From contig SJRY01000325.1 in assembly GCA_011319805.1 (NCBI GenBank), forward strand, positions 1 through 19,225: a stretch of 19,225 nucleotides of DNA, written 5' to 3'. A model generated the notes under the pieces. The model had not been told where the DNA came from. It did no database searches and was given only the letters and a program-made list of their open reading frames with translations. The DNA comes from Macrocybe gigantea (taxonomy: Eukaryota; Basidiomycota; Agaricomycetes; Agaricales; Callistosporiaceae). Shown in pieces: positions 1-8,747 of this stretch. The stretch's first letter is position 1. Every line of letters starts with the position of its first letter. The position numbers and the translations under genes were made by a program.

Positions 1-1532
1 AGAGTTGGATCGACAAGTGAGAGACTTGAGTCTAGATTCAAAAGAGGACTTAAGAGGAGCTCTGGATCAGAATCTGTTTCTTGCTTGACTGAGGTTGGGG
101 ACAAGGGTTCAGGAGACAAAGGAAGTGTGTCAGAAAGTGAGATAAGGAGTTGGGAGATGGTGCTCATGATTGCGGAATGGGTGATTGACAAAGATTTTGA
201 GAACCAGGAGTTTGTCTTCTAAGAGCAGCTGCCTCTGCTTGAGAGGTAGAAGGGATTGGAAGGAATGATTGTCAGTCAGGGTTACTTGAAATCTTGAACT
301 AGCCCCTTGCAGTGGGCTCCAAACATGATGATTATTGGATAGCACTAACTAACAAACCAACAAGGTGGAATGAAGGAAGCAGCAGTCCCTATCTGAGGCT
401 GTAAAAATACAAGCTGTCCAAGTCACAGAGTAACCCAAGAAGATAAGGAATGAGATAGGGAAAAGGAACAAAGTGATTTTGGAATGGTTTTGGGAAAGGT
501 TTTGGTGATTTTGGGAATGTGTAGGGGACTTAACTATGATCCCAAGCAATGTCGGGAATAATGATGATGGGTTTCAAAGGGGCTTGGAATGACGGTGACT
601 TCTACATAAAGTCAGGAACACTGGATTTCTGGACTTGACACTGCAGCTTCATACAAGTGCGATACTGCAAGGTTGATAACACAAGGACTCCACATGAGCT
701 ATAGACTGCGAGGACTGCTGAGAACTGAGACAGTAACTTTTTTCTATTATTATTACAAACACCAAGTACATGGGTTTTATAGGTAAAAGATTTCAAACAT
801 TTGGAGAATTGGCAAAGTCAAAACCAAGAAAAAGAAAGTGTTGTATGATTTCAAAACTGATAAGAAAAGGACATTGTCTGATTTTGAGAGGTTTCAAAGT
901 GAAAGAAAGAGAAAGTCATAAGATTTCAAAAGAACATATCATGGCCAAAATATTGGAGGATGTAGGTCTGGTTGGAATCAGAAGATAAATGGTAAAAGTA
1001 TAGGTAAAATGCATTCCAATACCAGTGATATGCATGGTAAGGTGAAGTGCAAACATACTCTAAGGAATGTAAAGTGAATCAGCAAAACAAAAGTTGTGAT
1101 ATTTTGAAAGAAAGGCAACAGAAATATGGTCACTTGCTCAAAATCATCTGTTTCAAGCATGCAGTGGCAAAGGGTCTTTAGAAGCACCAGAACACATGAG
1201 GTGATGCAATACTAAGAATGGCAATAGCTTTGCCATAGCAAGATCAGTAGATTGGGAGTGACATATGGTAGAGGAATTACCAGATTAGCCATTGGCAATA
1301 CAGGATTGGCAGAAGGTCTGAAATGTAAGAATGTGACACATTTGGTGAAGTCTGGGATCTGGAATGGAAGCTTCACAGAGTTCTTTGGAATTTCGAGTGC
1401 TGGGCAAGCAATCATGACTAAGGCTATGGAATTGTGCTAAGGGAGCTAAGCAATCAGTGGTGATTTCGAAAGCAGGAGCAGGATTGCCAATTTAGGACTT
1501 ATTGGCAGTCAGCAGTACAGAGCACTCATTAC
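1..1532. other. CpG-poor sequence without a recognisable gene
   Basis: No reading frame longer than about 70 codons occurs, and none of the short ones resembles a family I know. The + strand is purine-rich (many GA/AG runs) and CpG dinucleotides are very rare, as in the gypsy remains that follow. Its position directly upstream of a broken gypsy pol on the same strand makes decayed gag or 5' pol sequence of that element a reasonable guess, but I could not align any part of it to gag, protease or the RT fingers. No tRNA, promoter or terminal repeat was seen. Confidence 0.5.
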
Positions 1533-3840
1533 TGTCACTTCGTTTGGAAGCATTTTTGCAATCTAAACTACATTGTCCAGCACATAAAGTATTCCAGAGG
1601 CACCTTTTCTGGCATGAAACTCACTCTTTCCAGTCCTGAAATTATAGTCCTAGGGCATTGTTGCACACTGAAAGGTCATCTTCCTAATGAATTCCAAGTC
1701 ATCATGATCAAGACTTGGAAGCCATGTCAGGACCTCTCAGACATTTATGCTTTCTTAGGGACTATTGGTGTCATGCATATTTTCATTCAAAATTTCGCTC
1801 ATTGTGCTGATGCCATAGTTCATCTTACATGAAAGAACATTGATTTCATCTTTGGTCAGGAACAACTTGACATGCAGGAGGACTTGAAACAAGCTCTTAT
1901 CACTTCTCCTGCACTTTGACCCCTCAACTACAAATCTGACGCCCCCTATTATCCTTGTCATTGACATGTCTTATATTGCCGTTGGTTATTTCCTTTGCCA
2001 ATGTGACATTGACAACCCTCAAGTCCGGTATTACAATTGATTCAGGTCTATCACCTTAAATAATTGCAAGCACCATTTCTCTTAGCTGAAACTTGAAATC
2101 TATGGCCTATTCCGATCCATTCATGCTGTTCATATGTACATCATTGGCATCCAAAATCTCGTAGTTGAAGTTGACGCCCATTACATCAAAGGAATGTTAA
2201 ACAATCCCAATATAGTTCCCTCTGCTAGCATCAATCATTGGATCTTAATGATCCTTACCTTCCACTTCACGCTTGTTCATGTTTCAGGTTCTAGTCATGG
2301 TCCCAATGGTCTTTTCCAAAGGCCAGGGGATCCTAAGCCAGATCAAGATAAAGATTTCGATGATTGGATCGACCAAGTCTATGGTTTCATCCATTTTGTC
2401 AATACTCCACGATATCATCCCGAAACTCATTGAAATCATCTTATTTCAGTATACTTAGGACAAGATGTTTCAAGTGGGAAGAACAGTCAAGCTGCCCTCT
2501 GTCAAAATTCCTTCTCTCCTTCTCCCAAGCCAGAAGACCTCTCGAAACCAATCCCAACCTTCAACAGCTTAGTTCTATTCATGACTATACCCTTGTTCCT
2601 CATTCGAAATCAGCTGTGATCAACAATCAGTGCCTTGACTTGATATAAGATTACCTGACCACTCTGCATCGTCTGCCTAGTTTGACAGACTCTGCCTTCA
2701 AAGCTTTCATTTGGTATTATTTCTATTTCTCTATTGCCACTGACAAGTTATGGTGCAAGGACAATCAGGACAGTCACAAACTCATAATTCCTTGAAATTG
2801 ACACTTGAACATTCTTGCTCAGGCCTATAATGACCTTGGTCACAAGGGCATCTATCCAACTTGCACTTTGGTTTGCAAACACTTTTGGTGGCCTCATATG
2901 CTAGCCAATATTTCTTAGTTTTGTAGAACTTGTCACATCTGTCAACAGCATCAGACCCAACAGATTCTCATCCCACCAGTTGTCACTGTTCTCATACTTC
3001 TTTTTGGAAAGTTCTATGCTGATATGATAAAGATGCTGAAATCTAATGGCTATTAGTACATTGTCCAAGGCCATTGCTCCCTAATGCATTATCCTGAATT
3101 TCAAGCACTTCAAAGAGAGAACATAATGGGGTAGTGTTCGCAAAATCATTACTAATAATAGTGGTCCCTTTGTGGCAGGTCTTGATTATCTTGGGAAACA
3201 CTACAGCATCTACCATATTTAGATTTCGACTTACAACTCCCAAGCAAATGGAATAGCTGAGTAGCCACACTATGATATTTGTCAATCACTGATAAAGGCA
3301 GCAGATGGTATTGAAACCAAGTGGTCACAATATGTTCATTCCATTTTCTCTATCAAGAGAGTCACCGCCCAATATTGAATGGGTTGTTTACCCTATTTTG
3401 CAATCACCAGCACTCATCCAATCCTTCCATTCGATATCATAGAAGTGACATACCTACAGCCACCTCCTAAGTCAATCCTTTCTTCCACCAATCTTATTTC
3501 TCATTGCATTATCACTTTACAGAAACAAACAGAACAGTTACAGGCCCTTTATACTGACATTTACAATACCCATAGAAAGGCTGCTGAGCAATTCAAGAAG
3601 AAACACTATTATGTGATCTGCGATTTCGACTTCAAACAAGGTGCTTTAGTCCTTATTCAAAACACCTATGTGGAGAAGAGTCTTGATTGGAAGATGTGAC
3701 TTTGATACCTTGGACCTCTTATTGTAGTCTCTTGAAATTTCAGAGAAGCTTACATTATTGCCAAACTTGATGGCATGGTTCTGGACCATTCTGTTGCAGC
3801 ATTTTGAATCATTCCATACTTCACATGCTGTGAAATCACT
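1533..3840 (+). pseudogene. Decayed Ty3/gypsy pol: end of RT, RNase H and integrase
   Basis: This is a retrotransposon polyprotein remnant broken by stops and frameshifts. The end of the reverse transcriptase and its connection are visible at about 1538-1830 (HFVWKHF, RGTFSG, AFLGTIG). RNase H-like sequence follows at about 1850-2430, with VVEVDAHYIKGMLNNP and SINHW near 2160-2240. The integrase zinc domain is at about 2790-2960, where the first His position reads Tyr (AYNDLGHKG) but FWWPHM and TCHICQ survive. In the integrase core the first Asp is kept (YADM, near 3016), the second reads Asn (ITNN, near 3148) and the Glu is kept (NGIAE). The C-terminal region is open at 3379-3699 (GALVLIQNT, EKSLDWKM). 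Stops are mainly TGA where the family has Arg, and Arg is often His or Gln. The copy cannot be functional. Gag, protease and most of RT are not visible upstream. Confidence 0.9.
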
Positions 3841-4497
3841 ATTCCTAAAACACTTCTTGATATCAACACTAACTGACTCTGTGAAATGCAGGTTTCAAAA
3901 GATCAAGGCAACAAAGTCTCCAATGATTCTGACATACCTGTTGATCAAGATCCTGAATTCAATATTGATCTTGAAACTTCTTCTGAGCTTGACCCTGATT
4001 CCAATGCAGTTTCCAATGCTCCCAACAACTTGATCTTGATGTGGCTATTTGGCAGCATAGAAGCTGCAAGCTCCCAAACTGTTGGCATAATGTCTGAGAT
4101 ATCAACCCCCTTGAAATCATCAATGCATAGCGTTGTGTGATCCAGTGGCAGGCCTCAGTTTCGACAACATGAGGAATGTTCATGGACATGAAGGGTGTTC
4201 TTGTAGGCCTCTGTGCAACAACCAAGATACTGCAAAGTCATGTCCACCTGGGACAAATATTCCTCTCTATGTTTAGCTCAGGATCACATTGCATTCAAGG
4301 CTATCTCAAGAGTGTGGGCAAGCTTAAAGAGGTGGCAGGACTCATTGTTGGTGCTCCTGATGGTATGATGAAGGAAATCATAGGCTGACATCATTCCCAG
4401 AACCTCGAAATCATAGAACTCATAATATGTCCATGGCTCAAATGACAAGAGATTGACTTTGTCACTGAAAGGTGACTTGTAGCAGCAGATCTTGTGT
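3841..4497 (+). other. Acidic tail of the first pol, then unassigned junction sequence
   Basis: About 3886-4030 translates into an Asp/Glu/Ser-rich stretch (SNDSDIPVDQDPEFNID) in a position where this type of gypsy pol carries an acidic C-terminal tail, so I read it as the end of the pseudogene before it. From about 4040 to 4497 short open frames exist on both strands, but none resembles a known domain. An LTR of the first element and the junction to the chromodomain element must lie here, yet I could find no clear TG...CA boundaries or target duplication. Confidence 0.4.
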
Positions 4498-4868
4498 TAT
4501 GTTGTCTACTAAACATCGCTGCAGAGAATACTACCAGAAGGGTGACAGAAGAGTAGCCAAATTTATGCCAAGGTTCGATGGCCCATACAAGATCACTGAA
4601 GCCTAGCTGGAATGCTCAGTTTACACTCTCGATCTCCCTAATTCCTCAAATATCTTTCTGACATTTCATGCCTCTGAACTATGACCCTACCAAGACAATG
4701 ATGATGATGCATATCCTTCAAGAAAATGTGAGTGACCAGGTCCCATGGTGACTAATGAGGGGCAGGAAGAATGGCAAGTCAAGGAAATAATCAATAAATG
4801 CAAATGAGGACAAGGCATACAGTACCTAGTGTGATGGAAAGGTTACAGGCCAGAGGACAACTGTTATG
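4498..4868 (+). pseudogene. 3' end of a chromovirus pol: integrase C-terminus and chromodomain
   Basis: One frame starting at 4500 reads like the integrase C-terminus of a Ty3/gypsy chromovirus (RRVAKFMPRFDGPYKI, YTLDLPNSSNIFLTFHASEL) followed, after a spacer, by a chromodomain (EWQVKEIINKCK, then IQYLV and WKGYRPEDN, about 4770-4860). Chromodomains target integration to particular chromatin marks. The frame is interrupted by five stops: one TAG and four TGA, the latter at places where the family usually has Arg, which is the change expected from CGA to TGA. It belongs to a different gypsy lineage from the pol at 1533-3840, which shows no chromodomain. The rest of this element is missing upstream, so it is a truncated 3' end that runs into its LTR. 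Confidence 0.85.
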
Positions 4869-5073
4869 AATGCCTGAAGGACTGTCCATTTTCTTATCTT
4901 ATCTCACCCTATTCCATCACTTCTCCTTATTGCCCTATTCCATTATACTACCCAAATGTCTTATCACCTTATCATAGCTATGCAGTATGCAGCCATTTGA
5001 GTCACTTCTTCTGAGTCATCTGGACTCATTCCTTGTCATCTCACTCTTGCATAGTCTGCAGTCCATGGTCCAT

Positions 5074-5081
5074 GCCCCAGT
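5074..5081. repeat. Left 8-bp target-site duplication of the hAT element
   Basis: GCCCCAGT directly precedes the left terminal repeat and is repeated exactly after the right terminal repeat. Eight bases is the duplication length made by hAT transposases. Confidence 0.95.
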
Positions 5082-5098
5082 TAGTGTTGCCGCGGCTC
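5082..5098 (+). repeat. Left terminal inverted repeat of the hAT element
   Basis: TAGTGTTGCCGCGGCTC is the exact reverse complement of the last 17 bases of the element (12244-12260). The sequence diverges after base 17. A start of the form C/TAG.G is usual for hAT ends. Confidence 0.95.
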
Positions 5099-5245
5099 CA
5101 ACTCGGAACCGACTAAGAACCGGAGCCGAGTTGGGGCCAAGCCGAAGCCGAGCCGGATCGGCAATAACCGCTAACGTCGGCTCAGGGGAACCGAACAGCC
5201 GCGGCTCGTTTGCCAAGTCGGTTGGAGTCGACTACAGCCGCTGAA
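5082..5245. promoter_or_regulatory. Left subterminal region with repeated AGCCG/CGGCT motifs
   Basis: About nine copies of AGCCG or its complement CGGCT fall in 164 bp, in both orientations and often in tandem (for example AAGCCGAAGCCGAGCCGG near 5140-5157). hAT transposases bind short motifs repeated near the ends, often through the BED finger, so these are the likely binding sites. The role is inferred; the clustering is seen directly. Confidence 0.7.
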
Positions 5246-5379
5246 CTGATGGAGCTGGGCATTCCAGAGAAGAAAAAGTAAAAATGCACATTAGATTACG
5301 TGTATACTTCCAAGAATTATGGTAATACTAAATGTCGTGGTATCGTAGTCCTAGAAATTAGATGTAGTATTGACAGCTA

Positions 5380-8189
5380 TTATTTGGCACGTAACTTTCG
5401 AGCTTCGGTGCGCATTGCCTGCATAAGTCCATCGTTAATCTTTTTTTGCTCTGGCGTCTCGTAACCCTGGCATAAGTCCGCAGAAGTCAACTCGACTATC
5501 TCTCCTGACAGGCTGTCCTCGCCGCTCTCGTCTCGGTTCATGACGGCGCACCGGATGATTGCCGTGTCATCATCATACCGGTGATGGATGCGACGCACGT
5601 ATTTACCTCGGTGCTCGCCTCTCACGACCACTAAAAGACCGTTGTCGCGAGTTGGATGAGCCGGTTCAACCGTAACCCATTGCGTTGGGATATTTTCCGA
5701 CGTTTTGTAGTGCTGGTGTCGCAGAGAGACATTGCCGTTTTCATCGGATACAATCGAGATTGCCAGCTTCTTGTTGTATCCGCCGCCGTTCACCTTGACC
5801 CGTACCATACGACCGACAAGACGTGGATCGAGCAAAAAATGCTGCGCCTCGGATTGTTGGCTTGTGGAACTGGGATGCAGGCTGGGAGCAGGTTGTCGCG
5901 GAGTCAGTGCAGGGAGAGGTGAATAGGGCATCCACGCGCTGGGATTCCAGGCTGGGCTCGACAAGCCAAAGTTTGGCATCGGTGTTTGACCACCTGTCAT
6001 CCCAAGTGTGGGTGGGGCCAGTGAATGAGAAGAGCTTGATGCCTCGGGGTGATTGCGAGGCTTAAATCGAGGATTGCCATGTGGAAGGCAGGTGAAAAGT
6101 TTTTGACCGGACCTGTTAGATTCGAATCAGCAAGGACTTATGCCAATGCAACCAGAACTTACGGTGGATCAACCACGTCGTCATAATCGAACATGTAGTT
6201 TTGAAATGGGGCGGCGGGATTGAAGCGCAGAAGTTGGACAACTAATTTGATGCCGCTTGCAGTAGATTCATCGCATATGACGTCCTGGACCATAGCGCGA
6301 GCGCCCTTCATGGAGTGGTGCTGCTTCGTTATCAACACCTCACGTCCCCTCCATGGAATGTACTCTCGGTCCTGCGTCGTTTCGCGCGGCGGTGGCGGGT
6401 TTAGCAGATTTTCTGGCTCAATAATCCTTAGGCAATTGATGTGCATGGAATACGACTGGGAAAGATATCAGAAATAGTGATAGAAATATCGCAGGCGTCC
6501 TTACAACTAAGTTGCTCCCCATGGATTGTGCCAGGCCATCCGGCTGCTCAAGAAGGTGCACAGTTGTATCAACCACGCCCACGACCCACGCCTTTTGGCC
6601 TATACGTGGTCCGCCCGTCATTTCAACGAAATTTCCTGCCACAATCGCTTTGCGAAGATCACGCCAGGGAACGTTGACCAAGCCCTCCCCATTTTCCAAA
6701 TCTACTTCAACGCCATTCTCAGAAAGAGAGCGAATAGTTCCTCGCTTGCCTGAGGATGTGACGTCGACAATTTCCTGCTCTGCAAATTTCCACTCTGCGG
6801 GACATATGAACTTGGCAGTCTGGACCGCCGGATGACCGCTGACATGGTATGTCAGAAACGCCTCACTGGACAAGTGAACGTCAGCACGAGTCACGGAATG
6901 AGAGTCGAAGTCCTTCAACAGGAGTCCGTGTTCCAAATTCACACCACAAAGCTGGAATACTTGATCCTCCTCCATGTGCCTGAGCCGAAGGTGTAAGCGT
7001 TCGGGGAGAGCGGAGGGATCGAATAGCTTGGGGACGGGAGGAATAGTTGATCGTTTCCTCTTCTTCGGGTGGGGCGGATCGTTGAAAGTCAGGCGAGGTA
7101 TCAGCAAGACACCTACGAAGGGGCCGGCACAGTTGCGGATTAAGCCTACGTCGCCCTTGTACCGGCCCCGGAGAACCCTCACCCATGACCCGACTGTAGG
7201 AGTATCCACAGGCTCCAATACCGTCAAGGTCCGCTGCCAATCCTTTACGTCGATCTGCTTTGCGTTGATTTCCAGGGTACGATGAGAAACACCTGGGATT
7301 ATTTTGAGGAGCTGGCGGAGGGCTTGATTCATCGTTGCTTCTACATAGATGGAGCCGCGAGGTAGACCCCTATGGAAAGCAGCACGGAGTTGATGCTCAG
7401 GTTTGGCTGCCAGGAATAACGACATCAACGCCTGATCCTCCACGCCAATCTACACAGAGAACGTTAGTAGCCATCGAAATGCTTAAGGTCCACTTACGCG
7501 GCAAGGAATACGCCATAATGGATAGTCATCGTCTTTCAATATGCCCTCCAACGGAACGCCCACACTGATTTCTTCGTCCAGCGGACACAGAGACGTATTT
7601 CGAGGTTGATGCGCGTACTGTGCGATGCGCGACAGCAGGCTTTCAAAGCCGTCCTCGTTTTCATTGTCCTCCGGTAACCGGCGTGCGGAGGGACCAGTTT
7701 GCACATCAGGGATCGTATCGTCTATGAAGTCGTCTGGAGATAGAATAGTTATCTTGTGTCATTTCATAGAGTCAGTCCAGCTCACCAAGATCGTCCTCCT
7801 CCTCATCATCACTGTCATTTTGGTCGTCCACCTCCGCCTCAACGTCGAAGAATCGTAAAGCTGCGTCTGAAACGTATCGGGGCATTGCGGCAACTTTGAG
7901 TGCGGCGTAGAGGCTAAGAATCATTATCAGCATCCTGCCGCACGAAACCGATGGGTAAAACGACGGCAATGATCATTGCGAACGACGCGTACGTCGTGCA
8001 ATGACTGATTTCACGCGTTCTTCTTTGCCTTTCATTTTTTTTCTCACTCATTTTCATTGCAATAACTATTTACTGACTACTAGAACGAACGTTGACTTAC
8101 CGGGAGTGGACGACCACACCACGAAGGGGGATGGTAGTAGTAGCGGACGAGGAGTGGAAGCGTGCGAAAGCGGAGTTGGGCGGCATCAT
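5380..8189 (-). CDS. Spt5-like transcription elongation factor (NGN and KOW domains), transposon cargo
   Basis: Spt5 clamps RNA polymerase II with Spt4 in the nucleus. The gene reads through exons 7913-7786, 7733-7498, 7449-6505, 6455-6163 and 6112-5380 on the minus strand. Introns of 48-52 nt with GT...AG ends keep the frame throughout. A first exon at 8189-8101 ends at CG|GTAAGT and joins in frame to 7913 (or to 7934), giving about 807 codons. If that exon is not used, translation would start at the ATG at 7885 or 7969. Visible in the 807-residue model are an acidic stretch (EAEVDDQNDSDDEEEDD), an NGN-like region at about 155-235 (GSIYVEA), KOW-like motifs near 237-262 (VGSWVRVLRGRYKGDVGLI), 378-412, 421-447 and 500-530, a Pro/Trp-rich linker, and a last KOW pair (DPRLVGRMVRVKV; GLLVVVRGEHRGKYV). 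It has no stop and lies wholly inside the hAT ends. I see no standard heptad-like C-terminal repeat. It is probably a paralogue, not the cell's essential Spt5. Confidence 0.85.
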
Positions 8190-8353
8190 AGGGTAGTGGG
8201 AAGTTGAAACGTCGGGTATTGCCCGGGACCGAGTTCCCGACTCGGGCAATACCCGACGTTTCAACTTCCCACTACCCTATGATGCCGCCCAACTCCGCTT
8301 TCGCACGCTTCCACTCCTCGTCCGCTACCACCACCATCCCTCCTCATAGTGTA
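8115..8353. repeat. Long near-perfect inverted repeat (palindrome) between the two hAT genes
   Basis: The arms 8140-8225 and 8243-8328 are perfect inverted copies (86 bp each) around a 17-nt centre, with every position pairing so that coordinates sum to 16468. Homology continues outward to 8115 and 8353 with seven mismatches, all transitions. Each arm contains, reading outwards, an ATGATG (8189 on the minus strand, 8279 on the plus strand) followed by the same peptide start MMPPNSAFARFHSSS. The minus-strand copy continues to a consensus splice donor at 8100 and fits the first exon of the Spt5-like gene; the plus-strand copy has lost the donor. The transcript of either strand could fold into a hairpin of more than 80 bp. 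Confidence 0.95.
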
Positions 8354-8407
8354 CCAAGTTGCCATCCCATTGTAGTTAGGCGTCGATTTACATTAGATAG
8401 TACCTGA
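8279..8407 (+). pseudogene. Mirrored copy of the Spt5-like gene's first exon
   Basis: The right palindrome arm encodes the same residues as the presumed first exon of the Spt5-like gene (MMPPNSAFARFHSSSATTTI), then diverges and runs to a stop at 8405-8407. After the arm the GGTAAGT donor seen on the minus strand is absent, and similarity dies out near 8354. I take it for a copied exon left behind by the inverted duplication. A short translated leader or uORF upstream of the transposase is possible but unsupported. Confidence 0.55.
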
Positions 8408-8747
8408 GTAACTTGAATGTCATGAAATGAAGTGACTGTCTGAGAAGTTAATGGACAATGAGGAGGATAAATGGGTCAATGACGCCCAAGTAGGTCAGAT
8501 AACCCGAACGCATGATGATAAAGCACCACCATACATGCAGCTTAGGGAGGACCTCGAGGAGGGGAACATTCAAGTACGTCCCTTGCCAGCATACTCTCTA
8601 AACGTAATCGAGCCTCTTATCTTTGCCATGCAGGATGTAGCATGCATACCGCATTCAATCCCTCCCGTCCGCGTCATCAGGTGGCATGTTCCACCTTATA
8701 TGACCAGGCGAGCGTTTCGGACTTGTGCCATCTCCACCCAGTCAGTA

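Noticed and set aside
4987..5244. Open frame on the + strand ending in a CpG-rich Arg/Ser stretch
   Set aside because: It crosses the junction between the LTR and the hAT terminal repeat, so it is a product of the insertion and not a gene.
6512..6835. Plus-strand frames of up to 107 codons opposite the Spt5-like gene
   Set aside because: They are antisense shadows of a long coding exon with clear KOW motifs on the other strand.
8140..8328. Palindrome as a transcription terminator or as a CRISPR-like or attachment structure
   Set aside because: Arms of 86 bp are far longer than a terminator stem, there is no T tract or spacer array, and the coding content of the arms gives a better explanation.
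8115..8353. Palindrome as a nested fold-back transposon or MITE
   Set aside because: No target duplication was found at its outer edges, and the arms encode an exon that joins to the neighbouring gene.
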